The translations under genes were made by a program, and so were the position numbers. Shown in pieces: positions 17,615 to 26,283 of a DNA stretch of 64,000 nt (its first letter is position 1; each line of letters begins with the position of its first letter). Source of the DNA: Corynebacterium bouchesdurhonense (lineage in GTDB: Bacteria; Actinomycetota; Actinomycetes; Mycobacteriales; Mycobacteriaceae); assembly GCF_900078305.2 (NCBI RefSeq), contig NZ_LT546028.1:1216967-1280966 (forward strand). Direction: 5' to 3'. The notes under the pieces were generated by a model. It had not been told where the DNA came from, searched no databases, and saw only the letters and a list, made by a program, of their open reading frames with translations.

Positions 17615-19177
17615 CTAGCGCTCCTCGAGCGGGCCGGGGGAACGGTCGCCGCGCAGCCGCTTGACCACGTTCTCCGCGGAGATCAGGCACATGGGCACGC
17701 CCACGCCCGGCAGCGTGGTCGCGCCGGCGTAGAGCAGGTTGTCCAGCTTTTTCGACCGGTTGCGCCCGCGGAAGAAGGCGGACTGTCGCAGCGTGTGGGC
17801 GGGGCCGATGGAGCCGCCGGACCAGGCGTTGTAGCGCTCGGCGAAGTCGGCGGGTCCCAGGGTCCTGCGCACCACCACGTGCTCGGCGAGGTCTGCGATG
17901 CCGCACCACTCGGCGATCTGGGCGACGGCCGCGTCCGCGATGCGCTCCACCGCCGGCGAGGCCTGCGCGCGGTACATGTCGCCGTGGCCCAGCGACTCCG
18001 CGGGCGGCACCGGCACGAGCACGAACAGGTTCTCGCAACCCTCCGGCGCGGTGGACGGGTCGGTGGCGGACGGCTTAGACACGTAGATCGACCTCGAGGC
18101 ACCCAGCGGCCGGGCCGGCTCGGGCGCGTTGAAGACGGCCTCGAAGTCTGGGCCCCACTCGCTGCTGAAGAGGAGGTTGTGGTGGGCGAGCTGCGGCAGC
18201 GCGCCCTCGACGCCGAGCATGACCAGCACGGTTCCCAGGCCCGGGTCACGCGGGGCGAAGTAGCGCTCCGGGTAGGTGCGCTTCGCCTTCGGCAGCAGCC
18301 GGGTCTCGGTGTGGTGCAGGTCGGCGCAGGACACCACCACGTCGGCCCGGATTTCCTCCCCGCCGACGAGGCGGACGCCGGTGGCGCGGCGGCCCTGAAA
18401 GGTGATGGCGGCCACGTCGGCACCGAGCCGGATCTCGGCGCCCTGTTCGACAGCGAGCCCGTGCAGCGCCTCCATCACCGCAGTGAATCCGCCTTGGGGG
18501 TACTGCACGCCCTGGACCAGGTCCGTGTGGCTCATCAGGTGATACATGGACGGCGTGCGCGAGGGGTGCGAGGACAGGAACACCGCCGGGTAGGTGAGCA
18601 TCTGCCGCAGGCGTGTGTCGCGGCAGCGGCGGGCCACGAAGCTGTCCAGCGGCACCGTGAGCAGCTTGGCCAGCTCGCCGTAGCGGGGCAGCAGCTCGGC
18701 GTCCGCCACGGCACCCACGCCGGAGAACGTGGTGTACAGAAACCGCTCGACGGCCATGTCGTAGGTCTCGGCCGCCGAATCGAGGTAGCTTCCAAGCGCC
18801 CGGCCCGCGCCGGGCTCGATGGACTCGAAGAGCGCCTCGGCCTCGGCGCGGCCCGAGGTGACGTCGAGAGGCGGGTGCCCCTCGGCGAACAGGCGGTAGG
18901 CGGGGGTGAGGTCCACCAGGTCGAGTACGTCCGCGGTGCGCTTGCCAAAGAGCGCAAAGAAGTGGTCGAACGCGTCGGGCATCAGGTACCAGGACGGGCC
19001 GGTGTCGAAGCGGAAGCCGTCTACCGTCTCCTCGCCGGAGCGCCCACCGATGGCGGCCAGGCGATCCAGCACGGTAACCCGGTAGCCCTCGCGCCCGAGC
19101 AGCGCGGCGGTGGCCAGGCCGGCGGCGCCGGCGCCGATGACGATTGCGGTCTCGCGGTCATTGGCGGCGGGGGTCAT
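17615..19177 (-). CDS. crtI: Phytoene desaturase
   Basis: The 520-residue FAD enzyme converts phytoene to lycopene by successive desaturations. It opens with the dinucleotide-binding fold AIVIGAGAAGLATAALLGREG (GxGxxG at 15-20), followed by IGGRSGEETVDGFRFDTGPSWYLMPDAF. The C-terminal CrtI signature is LDNLLYAGATTLPGVGVPMCLISAENV. Its ATG overlaps the crtB stop (ATGA). Length and motifs are complete, so the gene should be functional. Confidence 0.95.
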   Translation of the reverse strand: MTPAANDRETAIVIGAGAAGLATAALLGREGYRVTVLDRLAAIGGRSGEETVDGFRFDTGPSWYLMPDAFDHFFALFGKRTADVLDLVDLTPAYRLFAEGHPPLDVTSGRAEAEALFESIEPGAGRALGSYLDSAAETYDMAVERFLYTTFSGVGAVADAELLPRYGELAKLLTVPLDSFVARRCRDTRLRQMLTYPAVFLSSHPSRTPSMYHLMSHTDLVQGVQYPQGGFTAVMEALHGLAVEQGAEIRLGADVAAITFQGRRATGVRLVGGEEIRADVVVSCADLHHTETRLLPKAKRTYPERYFAPRDPGLGTVLVMLGVEGALPQLAHHNLLFSSEWGPDFEAVFNAPEPARPLGASRSIYVSKPSATDPSTAPEGCENLFVLVPVPPAESLGHGDMYRAQASPAVERIADAAVAQIAEWCGIADLAEHVVVRRTLGPADFAERYNAWSGGSIGPAHTLRQSAFFRGRNRSKKLDNLLYAGATTLPGVGVPMCLISAENVVKRLRGDRSPGPLEER

Positions 19178-20067
19178 GGGCGGGGTCCTTTCCCTGAGGT
19201 AGGGCGGCGCAGCTGCCGGGCTGCGGCGCGGGCGGTGATCGCTGCCTTGCGGTGCGCGGGCACGCTGATGCGGGCGGCGGCCAGGTCGGCGGCCGCGGTG
19301 GCGTCCACCATATCCGTCAGCTCGTGAAACAGCGCTTCGGCGGCGGCGACGCCCGCACGCGCCGAGCGGGGCAGCAGGGGGAACGCGGCGCGGGCGTGGT
19401 CGAGTTCGGCGCGGATGGTGGCAACGAGGTCGTCTTTGGTTGCGTCGTCAAGCATGCGCTCCGAAACCTCGGGGAAGTAGCTGCGGCCGAGCTCGTCGCG
19501 GTCCTGGCCGAAGTCCCGCAGGAAGTTGATCTTCTGGAAGGCGGAGCCCAGCGAGCGCGCGCCGGCCTCCATCCGTGCGCGCTCGGCGGCACCCACTTCG
19601 CGGCCGGCGAGGAATACCGACAAGCACATCAGGCCGATCACCTCAGCGGAGCCGTAGACGTACTCGGTGAACTCGCTGTCGGTGTAGCGCGTCTGCGTCA
19701 CGTCGCGGCGCATGGAGGCGAAGAACGCGCGCACGTGATCCGGGTCGAAGCCGCAGCGCCGCGCCGTGGCGGCGTAGGCGTGGAGGACCGGGTCTGTGTG
19801 GAAACGGGTGCGCGGGGCGCCCAGGACGGAACGCTCGTAGGCGTCGAGCAGGGGCGCCGGGTCCGCCCCGGCCGCGGCGGCGGTGCCGTCCACGATCTCG
19901 TCCGCCACCCGAACCATCGCGTACAGGTTGCGGATGTCGCGGCGCTCGGCAGGGGCCAAGAGGCGCGCGGCCAGTGAAAAGCTGGTGGAATACGCGGCGA
20001 TGACCTGGGCTGAGGCGGCATCGCACATCCGGTCGTAGCGCGCCAGATAGTCGGGGGAAGCACTCAC
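19174..20067 (-). CDS. crtB: Phytoene synthase
   Basis: The 297-residue enzyme condenses two GGPP molecules to phytoene. The two Asp-rich motifs are DEIVD (56-60) and DFGQDRDELGR (185-195), with ARSLGSAFQKINFLRDFG between helices as in squalene/phytoene synthases. The frame is open to 20103, but the GTG at 20067 is chosen because it clears the upstream gene and leaves a normal N terminus (SASPDYLARYDRMCDAAS). It starts four bases after the glycosyltransferase stop, so the operon includes that gene. No crtE (GGPP synthase) is present in the window. Confidence 0.93.
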   Translation of the reverse strand: MSASPDYLARYDRMCDAASAQVIAAYSTSFSLAARLLAPAERRDIRNLYAMVRVADEIVDGTAAAAGADPAPLLDAYERSVLGAPRTRFHTDPVLHAYAATARRCGFDPDHVRAFFASMRRDVTQTRYTDSEFTEYVYGSAEVIGLMCLSVFLAGREVGAAERARMEAGARSLGSAFQKINFLRDFGQDRDELGRSYFPEVSERMLDDATKDDLVATIRAELDHARAAFPLLPRSARAGVAAAEALFHELTDMVDATAAADLAAARISVPAHRKAAITARAAARQLRRPTSGKGPRP

Positions 20068-20071
20068 CCGA

Positions 20072-20839
20072 TCAAGCTTCCCGCGGCCCCGCCCACCGCG
20101 CAAGTAGGCGGCGCGGGGGTGGCGAGGTCTGAAACCCCCGCAGCATCGAGTACCAGCCGCGGCGGAAGCGCGTGCGCAGCTGGGCCGCTCCGCGCAACGC
20201 CCGGGCGTCCATGCACACGCTGAGCTGAGGCGCGTAGAGCACCGTCTCGTGCGGGCGCACGGCGAAGGAGAGCTGGATGTCGTCGTGGACGAACGTGTCG
20301 GCGGAATCCACCGCGTCGCGCACCTCGCCCCACCAGCGGGCGAAGAAGGCGCAATTGGTTCCGAAGAACGGCGGGTGCCCCAGGGCGGATCCCACGCTCG
20401 CGCGGTACGCGCCGAGATAGAGGCGGGCCAGCAGGGCGCCTCCTACGGGCAGGTCGAAGGTCGCGGCGCCGGTGAGGCCCACTGGGGATGTGGAGGTGCG
20501 CTGAGCGGAGGCGTCGATAAGCAATGCAAACTGGCGCACGAGCTCCTCGACGAAGGTGGGGCTGGCCCAGGCATCGGCGTCGGTGCGCACGATGAGGTCG
20601 GCGCCGCCTGCGAGCGCGGCGTCGTAGCCCGCCCGCGCCGCCCACGTGATGCCGCGGCGCGGCTCGCCGACCACGACCGCTCCGAAGGACGCGGCCACGG
20701 CGGCGCTTGCGTCAGTTGAGCCGTTGTCCACCACGATGATCTGGTCCAGCGGACGCGTCTGGGCGCGGAAGCTGGCCAGGCAGCGGGCGAGGAGGTCCGC
20801 GTCGTTGAGGCAGGGCACCACCAGCGCGATGTTGAGCAC
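20072..20839 (-). CDS. Family 2 glycosyltransferase, possible carotenoid glucosyltransferase
   Basis: The 255-residue protein is a GT-A fold inverting glycosyltransferase: LVVPCLNDADLLARCL at the N terminus, IIVVDNGSTD (34-43), the DxD-like TDADA (86-90), and a later FVHDDIQLSF acidic pair. No clear membrane anchor is seen. It lies four bases upstream of crtB in the same direction. In Corynebacterium glutamicum a GT called CrtX glucosylates decaprenoxanthin, so the same role is an attractive inference here, though GT2 enzymes are hard to assign. The dispersed motif at 20513 encodes LLIDAS in it. Confidence 0.75.
   Translation of the reverse strand: MLNIALVVPCLNDADLLARCLASFRAQTRPLDQIIVVDNGSTDASAAVAASFGAVVVGEPRRGITWAARAGYDAALAGGADLIVRTDADAWASPTFVEELVRQFALLIDASAQRTSTSPVGLTGAATFDLPVGGALLARLYLGAYRASVGSALGHPPFFGTNCAFFARWWGEVRDAVDSADTFVHDDIQLSFAVRPHETVLYAPQLSVCMDARALRGAAQLRTRFRRGWYSMLRGFQTSPPPRRLLARWAGPREA
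20513..20522 (+). repeat. Dispersed motif GTCGNNAAGC
   Basis: GGCGTCGATAAGCAATGC inside the glycosyltransferase gene; almost identical to the copy at 24856. Confidence 0.6.
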
Positions 20840-20859
20840 GGGGCTACAGGGCTAGAGGG

Positions 20860-21732
20860 CTACAGGGCGCGGGCGACCTCGCCGGCCACGAACGCGGACC
20901 CGGCGCGCGAGGGGTGCAGGGACATGGTGTAGTTCGCGGTGGTGGTGTCGATGTATCCGGAGACCCAGCGGTCCGCGTCCTTCACGCAGGTGTTGTGGTA
21001 GCGCGAGGCCTGGCGGATGTCGATGAACTGCGCGCCGATCTCGCGCGCCGCGCGCCGCTGGTTGTCGGCCGTGTACGTTTCCACCTGCTGCAGCAGGGGG
21101 AACGGGACGCCGGCGGGCAGGTTGGGCACGACGTTAACAAAGCAGAGCATGTTCGCGCCGTACGGCTCCGCGATGGTGAGCATGCCGGGCATGATGATCT
21201 TCGCGTTCGGCGCCACCGAGCGGATCCGGGCGGCGGCCTCGCGCACCTTGGCCACGTACGTGTCTTGGATGACCCGCTGGTTGTAGGTGGTGTTGAGCTC
21301 GAGGACGGCGCCCGGCCAGTAGTCGTTGAAACCGATGGAGATGACCACGGCGCGGGTGCCCGGGTGGAGGTCGCCGCTGGCGATTGCCCCGTTGATGCGC
21401 CCGGCGAGGTGGCCGGAGTTGTTGCCGGAGCAGGACCAGTCCGCGACCGGGATGCCGGTGCGGGCCTGGAGCTGGCGCGGCCAGTTGTCCGGGCCCTGGA
21501 GGCAGCCACCGGTGGAGGGGTAGGTGGCGATCGCCGGGTTGGTGGAGGAGCCCGGGACGCGGTTGAGGTAGTTCTTCCACTTGTCCGGGTTGGCGGCGTA
21601 GGAGTCGCCGAAGACGACCACGTTGCCGGCGGGGGCGGCGTGGGCCGGCGCGACCGCCCCGAGGCCGAGCGCGACGGACGCGGCGGTGAGCACAGCGGTG
21701 ATGCCGCTGGTGATGGTGTTACGCAAACGCAT
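20860..21732 (-). CDS. Secreted SGNH-family hydrolase (esterase/lipase)
   Basis: The 290-residue protein has a Sec signal peptide ending AHA-AP at about residue 32 and the SGNH blocks: GDSY with nucleophile Ser44 near the N terminus, the glycine/Asn blocks CSGNNSGHLAGRIN and ISIGFNDYWPG, and a C-terminal SLHPSRAG with the catalytic His. It should act on ester bonds of lipids or acylated wall components outside the membrane. The family includes corynebacterial secreted esterases near 290 residues. It lies between the glycosyltransferase and the photolyase, all on the minus strand. Confidence 0.85.
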   Translation of the reverse strand: MRLRNTITSGITAVLTAASVALGLGAVAPAHAAPAGNVVVFGDSYAANPDKWKNYLNRVPGSSTNPAIATYPSTGGCLQGPDNWPRQLQARTGIPVADWSCSGNNSGHLAGRINGAIASGDLHPGTRAVVISIGFNDYWPGAVLELNTTYNQRVIQDTYVAKVREAAARIRSVAPNAKIIMPGMLTIAEPYGANMLCFVNVVPNLPAGVPFPLLQQVETYTADNQRRAAREIGAQFIDIRQASRYHNTCVKDADRWVSGYIDTTTANYTMSLHPSRAGSAFVAGEVARAL

Positions 21733-21742
21733 GTGTGTGACC

Positions 21743-23128
21743 TTACTTGAAGCTGCGCATTTCCTCGTACGCGTCGAGGGCGCGCCTGCGCGATTCCTTC
21801 ACGTCCACCATCGGCTCGCGGTACAGCGGGGTCAGCGCCTCGGGCACCCACCGCGCCACGTAGCGGGCGCGGGGGTCGAATTTCTCCTGCTGCAACAGGG
21901 GGTTGAACACTCTGAAGTACGGCGCGGCGTCATCGCCCGAACCCGCCACCCACTGCCAGTTGAAGGGGTTCGAGGCCTCGTCGGCGTCCACCAGTGTGTC
22001 CCAGAACCACTCCTCGCCGTGGCGCCAGTGAATGCCCAGGTTCTTGGTCAGCCAGGACCCGGCCACCATGCGCGCGCGGTTGTGCATGGTGCCGGTCGCC
22101 CACAGCTCGCGCATGCCCGCGTCCACCAGTGGCACGCCGGTCTCGCCGCGCTGCCACGCCGCCAGGTCCTCCAGGTGCTCCGCCGCCGGGTCCATGCCGG
22201 TGTGCGCGAAGGCGCGCTCGTCCGAACCCGGCACCGCGTGCGGCGTCCACGCCCAATCGAAGTGGTCGAACTGCCCGCGGACGTTGCGTGTGGCCATATC
22301 CGGCAGGTGGTAGAGGCGGTGCCAGGCGAAGTCGCGCCACACCAGCTGCCGGAGGAAGGCCCATGCGTGGGCGGCGGTTTCCGGGTGGCGCTCCGCCAGC
22401 GCTGCGGTCTCCGCCCACACGTAGCCGGGCGAGAGCTCGCCGAACCGCAGGTGGGGGCTCAGCCCGGAGGTCGCGGGCGCGCCGAGGTCGTTGTTGTTGT
22501 ACTCGGCGCCGTCCTCGAGCCGGCCCAGGAACTCGTTGAAACGCTCGAGCGCTGCGTCCTCACCGGGGTGGCAGTGCGCGGCCAGCGTCGCGGCCGCCCA
22601 GAACGGCTCGCTGTCCGCGACCGGGTCTGACAAGGCCGCGGCGTCCACGCTCGCCGGCTGCAGCTCCGGCACCGGCTCCGGCCGGGGCGGCGCGGACTCG
22701 AGCGCGGCGAACACCGCCTTTGAAAAGGGGGTGAACACCTGAAAGGGCGAGCCCGAGCCGGTGGCGATGGCCCACGGCTCCGCGAGCAGGAACCCCGGGT
22801 GCGAGGTGGCGCCGGTTGCGTCCTTGACAGCCGCGTCCACGTCGGTGAGGTGGTATCGGCGGTTCCAGTGCACCTCCGCGTCCAGCTCGCGCGCGATGCG
22901 CGGCACCACCTCGCGCGGGTCACCCGCCGCGCGGATCAGGGGGAGCTTGTTGCTTATCGACGCCACACTGCGACCGCGCCACCACCGCGCCGCCGCGCCG
23001 ATGGGCCGGCCGACCGTCTCGTCGACGTGCAGGCCCACCACCGGGCCGCGCGCCGCCGCAGCGGTCAGCGCCGCGTTGTCCCGCAGCCGCAGGTCGTCGC
23101 GGAACCAGACGAGCTGGGTTCTGCCCAT
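21743..23128 (-). CDS. phr: Deoxyribodipyrimidine photolyase
   Basis: The 461-residue protein has the photolyase N-terminal alpha/beta domain (TQLVWFRDDLRLRDNAAL) and the C-terminal FAD domain with GLSPHLRFGELSP, FLRQLVWRDFAWH, MRELWATGTMHNRARMVAGS, and EASNPFNWQWVAGSGDDAAPYFRVFNP. These match class I CPD photolyases, which use blue light and FADH- to split cyclobutane dimers. It follows the ABC-transporter binding protein by three bases on the same strand and precedes the SGNH hydrolase and the carotenoid genes. A motif copy (22952) encodes ASISNKL. Confidence 0.93.
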   Translation of the reverse strand: MGRTQLVWFRDDLRLRDNAALTAAAARGPVVGLHVDETVGRPIGAAARWWRGRSVASISNKLPLIRAAGDPREVVPRIARELDAEVHWNRRYHLTDVDAAVKDATGATSHPGFLLAEPWAIATGSGSPFQVFTPFSKAVFAALESAPPRPEPVPELQPASVDAAALSDPVADSEPFWAAATLAAHCHPGEDAALERFNEFLGRLEDGAEYNNNDLGAPATSGLSPHLRFGELSPGYVWAETAALAERHPETAAHAWAFLRQLVWRDFAWHRLYHLPDMATRNVRGQFDHFDWAWTPHAVPGSDERAFAHTGMDPAAEHLEDLAAWQRGETGVPLVDAGMRELWATGTMHNRARMVAGSWLTKNLGIHWRHGEEWFWDTLVDADEASNPFNWQWVAGSGDDAAPYFRVFNPLLQQEKFDPRARYVARWVPEALTPLYREPMVDVKESRRRALDAYEEMRSFK

Positions 23129-23131
23129 GGG

Positions 23132-24097
23132 CTACTTGCGGCCCGCGACGTAGTCCTTGGCAATCTGCGCCGGCTCGGCGCGCTCGGCACCCACGTTGCG
23201 CAGGTTCATCGCCACCAGGTCGTCGGTGGTGAGCGCGGCGTCGATCTTGTTGATGGCGTCGAGGGCGCCGTCCGGCAGCTGGCCCGCCTTGTAGAGCGGC
23301 ACCACGTTCTGGGCGGGGATGAGGTGCTTCGGGTCGTCGAGGATGACTAGGTCGGCCTCGGTGCCGTCGTGAAGCAGCGCGGGCGAGGTGGTGTAGATGT
23401 TGGCGGCGTCGGCCTTGCCCTCCACCAGCGCGGCGACGGTGAGCGGGCCGCCGCCGTCCGAGATCGGGGTGACCGTGATCCTGGACGCGTCCACGCCGTA
23501 CACGTCCGCGAGCCCCTTCGGGCCGTAGGGGCGCTCCGCGAACTCCGGGGGCGCGGCGACGGTCACGCGGTCCAGCTTGCCCAGGTCGCCGATCGTCTTC
23601 AGGCCGTGCGCATCCGCGGCGGCGCGGGTGACTCGGTAGGCGTCCTTGGACTCGCCCGGCGCGAACTCGCCCACGGCCAGGTCCTCCGGCAGCACCGAAG
23701 CGAGGGTGTCGCGCACCGCGGCCTCGTCCGCGCCCTCGGGCAGGTCGCCGAAGAACTGGGTGAGGTTGCCCGCGTACTCCGGCACCAGGGTCACCGAGCC
23801 CTCCTGCAGCGCGGAGATGTACACCTCCCGCGAGCCGATGCCGGAGGTGACCTCCACCTCGTAGCCCTCCTCTCGCAGCGCCTCCGCCCAGATCTGGCCG
23901 ATGATCTCGGATTCCGGGAAGTTGGCGGTGCCGATCTTCACGGTCTCGCCGGACCCACCGGACTCGCCGGACCCGCCGGGCCCGCTAGCGGCGGTGGGGT
24001 CGCTGTCCGCACAGGCGGCGAGCGCGAGCACGCCGAGGGCGGCCAGGGGCGCGGCGATCACGGCGCGCAGGCGGACGGGGGAAGCTGCAAACGTCAT
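23132..24097 (-). CDS. Osmoprotectant (glycine betaine/choline) ABC transporter substrate-binding lipoprotein
   Basis: The 321-residue protein has a lipoprotein signal (LAALGVLALAAC, Cys29), a Ser/Gly-rich linker, and an OpuAC-type binding fold: VKIGTANFPESEIIGQIWAEALREEGYEV, EGSVTLVPEYAGNLTQFF, and a late LILDDPKHLIPAQNVVPLYK. These are typical of OpuCC/ProX/OsmX proteins binding betaine, choline or carnitine. It is the last gene of the importer operon at 26259-23132, just after the frameshifted permease. Confidence 0.88.
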   Translation of the reverse strand: MTFAASPVRLRAVIAAPLAALGVLALAACADSDPTAASGPGGSGESGGSGETVKIGTANFPESEIIGQIWAEALREEGYEVEVTSGIGSREVYISALQEGSVTLVPEYAGNLTQFFGDLPEGADEAAVRDTLASVLPEDLAVGEFAPGESKDAYRVTRAAADAHGLKTIGDLGKLDRVTVAAPPEFAERPYGPKGLADVYGVDASRITVTPISDGGGPLTVAALVEGKADAANIYTTSPALLHDGTEADLVILDDPKHLIPAQNVVPLYKAGQLPDGALDAINKIDAALTTDDLVAMNLRNVGAERAEPAQIAKDYVAGRK

Positions 24098-24117
24098 ACG
24101 GCCGACTGTAGACCACC

Positions 24118-24799
24118 TCAGCCGCGCGCGACGGTGAGGCCGGGCGGGCGCACCGCGCGCTGCAGCCCCGCCAACGCCAAGTCCACCACCAGCGCCAACG
24201 CGGTCACGGCGATGGCGCCGGCCACCATGCGCGGATAATCCTGCACCGCCAGCCCGTCAATGAGGTAGCGGCCCAGTCCCCCGAGCCCGATGTAGGCAAC
24301 CACCGTCGCGGTGGCCAGCACCTGCACCACGCAGGAGCGCAAGCCCCCAACGATCGCCGGGGCCGCCAGCGGCAGCTCGACACGGCGCAGGATCTGCCAC
24401 TCGCTGTAGCCGGCGGCGCGCGCGGAGTGCACCACGTCGCCCCACCGCGTCGAAGCCCGCGACGATACCAGCTATAAGCGGCGCCGCCGCGAGCAGGACG
24501 AGCGTAAGCGTGGCGGGGATCAACGGCACCGTCACCCCGCGCGGCAGGGTGATGGCGAAGAACGTGAGCATGCCCAACGCCGGCAGCGCGCGCATCGCCC
24601 CCGCCGCCGACAGCACCGCGGAGGCGCCGCGCCGGGTGTGGCCGACCGCCGCGCCCAAGGGCACGGCAATCATTGCGGCGAGCGCCACCGCCAGCGCGGT
24701 GTAGCCCAGGTGCTGCCCCGTTCGGGCGCCCAGCCCCGCCGGGCCGGACCAGTGCTCCGGGGCGAGCAGGAACGCGAAGGCTTCCGCGAGAAACTGCAC
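24118..24799 (-). pseudogene. OpuC-type ABC permease with a frameshift
   Basis: Two overlapping frames together make one OpuCB/OpuCD-like permease. Frame 1 starts at GTG 24799 (QFLAEAFAFLLAPEHW) and is good through TLTLVLLAAAPLIAGIVAGFDAV, then turns into Arg-rich nonsense. Frame 2 resumes with DVVHSARAAGYSEWQILRRVELPLAAP, the EAA loop that contacts the ATPase, and ends at 24118. The break lies in a GGGG run at 24440-24443 (minus strand). Removing one G gives FDAVGDVVHSARAAG. It may be a real loss, a slippage site or a sequencing error. Without it the transporter would have only one complete permease. Confidence 0.85.
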
Positions 24800-25456
24800 C
24801 TACCTCGCCCCCCGCGTCCACGGCATGGCGGCTTTGCCGGCGAGAACTAGGGTTGCGTCGATAAGCAATGCGAGGGCGAGGGTGCCCACGATCCCGGCCG
24901 CGATCTGGGTGGGGAAGCTGCGCTGGAACCCCTCGGTGAAGAGCGTGCCTAGCGACGGTACCCCGATCAGCGCCCCCACCGACACCAAACTGACCGTCGA
25001 CGCCGCCACCACCCGTAAGCCGGCAAGCAAGCCCGGCCCGGCCAGCGGCAGCTCCACCGCCAGCACGCGCCGGGTGGGCGGGTAGCCGGCGGCAGTGGCG
25101 GACTGGCGCACCGCCGCCGGCACCGCATCGAAGGCGTCCGCCGCCGCGCGCACCATCAGCGCGACACCGTAGAGCGTCATCGCTGCGACCACGTTCAGCG
25201 GGGAGAGGATCGACGTGCCCAACACCAGCGGCATGAGGATGAACATGGCCAAAGACGGCACCACGAAAATCAGCCCGGTGAGCACGACCACCACCTCGCG
25301 CGTGCGCGGGAAGCGGTGCGCCGCCCAGCCCAGCGGCACCGCCACCGCGAACGCGAGCGCGATGGCCGGCAGCGCAATGGCCAGGTGCGTGCCAGCCAGC
25401 GACAGGATGCGCCCGGCGTTGGCGGCGAGCCAGGACCAGTTCACGGCCGAGCTCAT
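24800..25456 (-). CDS. Osmoprotectant ABC transporter permease
   Basis: The 218-residue protein has five or six membrane segments and the binding-protein-dependent permease EAA-type loop (AADAFDAVPAAVRQSATAAG, then YPPTRRVLAVELPLAGPGLLAG). It closely resembles OpuCB/OpuCD/YehW permeases. Its ATG overlaps the ATPase stop (ATGA) and its stop abuts the GTG of the frameshifted second permease, so all four genes form one operon. Two identical permease-type subunits would be expected, and this one alone might homodimerise if its partner is lost. A motif copy (24856) encodes LLIDATL. Confidence 0.87.
   Translation of the reverse strand: MSSAVNWSWLAANAGRILSLAGTHLAIALPAIALAFAVAVPLGWAAHRFPRTREVVVVLTGLIFVVPSLAMFILMPLVLGTSILSPLNVVAAMTLYGVALMVRAAADAFDAVPAAVRQSATAAGYPPTRRVLAVELPLAGPGLLAGLRVVAASTVSLVSVGALIGVPSLGTLFTEGFQRSFPTQIAAGIVGTLALALLIDATLVLAGKAAMPWTRGAR
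24856..24865 (+). repeat. Dispersed motif GTCGNNAAGC
   Basis: TTGCGTCGATAAGCAATGCG inside the permease gene; shares at least 16 bases with the copy at 20513 although the genes are unrelated. Confidence 0.6.
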
Positions 25457-26259
25457 CGCAGCACACCCTTGATGTTGCCCGCGGCGTCCACCACGAGCCG
25501 GTCGCCGCCGCGCTCCTGCACGTGCAGGACGCGCCCGCCCGCGCCGGTGAACTCGCGCACCGCGTCGTTGGCGGGGTGCGCGATGATGGTCGCCGGCGTG
25601 TCCGCCTGCTGCACCGCGGCGCGCTCGCCGAGGATCACCACCTCGTGGCCCAGCAGGAACGCCTCGTCGATGTCGTGGGTGACCAGCAGGATGGTCGTGT
25701 TCAGGCGGTCGCGCAGCGAGAGCACCTCCTGCTGCAGGTTGCGGCGCACCACTGGGTCCACCGCGCCGAACGGCTCATCCATGATGAGGATGTCCGGGTT
25801 GTTCACCAGCCCCCTCGCCACACCCACGCGCTGCGCCTGGCCGCCGGAGAGCTCGGCCGGGTAGCGCCGGCCCAGCGACGGGTCCAGGTTCACCAGCTCC
25901 ATAAGCTCCGCGGCTCGCCCGCGGGCCTCGCTTTTCGACGCACCCGCCAGCCGCGCAATGTCCGCAATGTTGTCCGCCACCGTGCGGTGCGGCATGAGGC
26001 CGGAGTGCTGCATGACGTAGCCGATGCTGCGACGAAGCGCCACCGGGTCCGTGTCCCTAACATCCCGCCCGCGCACCACGACGCTGCCGCTGGTCGGCTC
26101 CACCATGCGGTTGACCATTCTCAGCAGCGTGGTCTTGCCGCACCCGGACGGGCCCACGAACACGGTGGTGCGCCCCTCGCCGACGGTGTGGCTGAACTCC
26201 TCCACCGCCGGGGCCGCGGATCCCGGGTAGGTCTTCGAGACCCGCTCAAATTCGATCAC
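25453..26259 (-). CDS. Osmoprotectant ABC transporter ATP-binding protein
   Basis: The 268-residue ATPase has Walker A GPSGCGKTT, Q-loop YVMQHSGLMPHRTV, signature LSGGQAQRVGVARGL, Walker B ILIMDEPFGAVDP and the switch His in LLVTHDIDEAF. The spacing and the Q-loop resemble OpuCA/OpuBA, and the C terminus continues beyond the core but has no full CBS pair. It is the first gene of the importer operon (ATPase, permease, permease, binding protein), likely feeding betaine or choline uptake under osmotic stress. Confidence 0.92.
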   Translation of the reverse strand: MIEFERVSKTYPGSAAPAVEEFSHTVGEGRTTVFVGPSGCGKTTLLRMVNRMVEPTSGSVVVRGRDVRDTDPVALRRSIGYVMQHSGLMPHRTVADNIADIARLAGASKSEARGRAAELMELVNLDPSLGRRYPAELSGGQAQRVGVARGLVNNPDILIMDEPFGAVDPVVRRNLQQEVLSLRDRLNTTILLVTHDIDEAFLLGHEVVILGERAAVQQADTPATIIAHPANDAVREFTGAGGRVLHVQERGGDRLVVDAAGNIKGVLR

Positions 26260-26283
26260 GCTGACCCAACCTAGCCGAACGCG

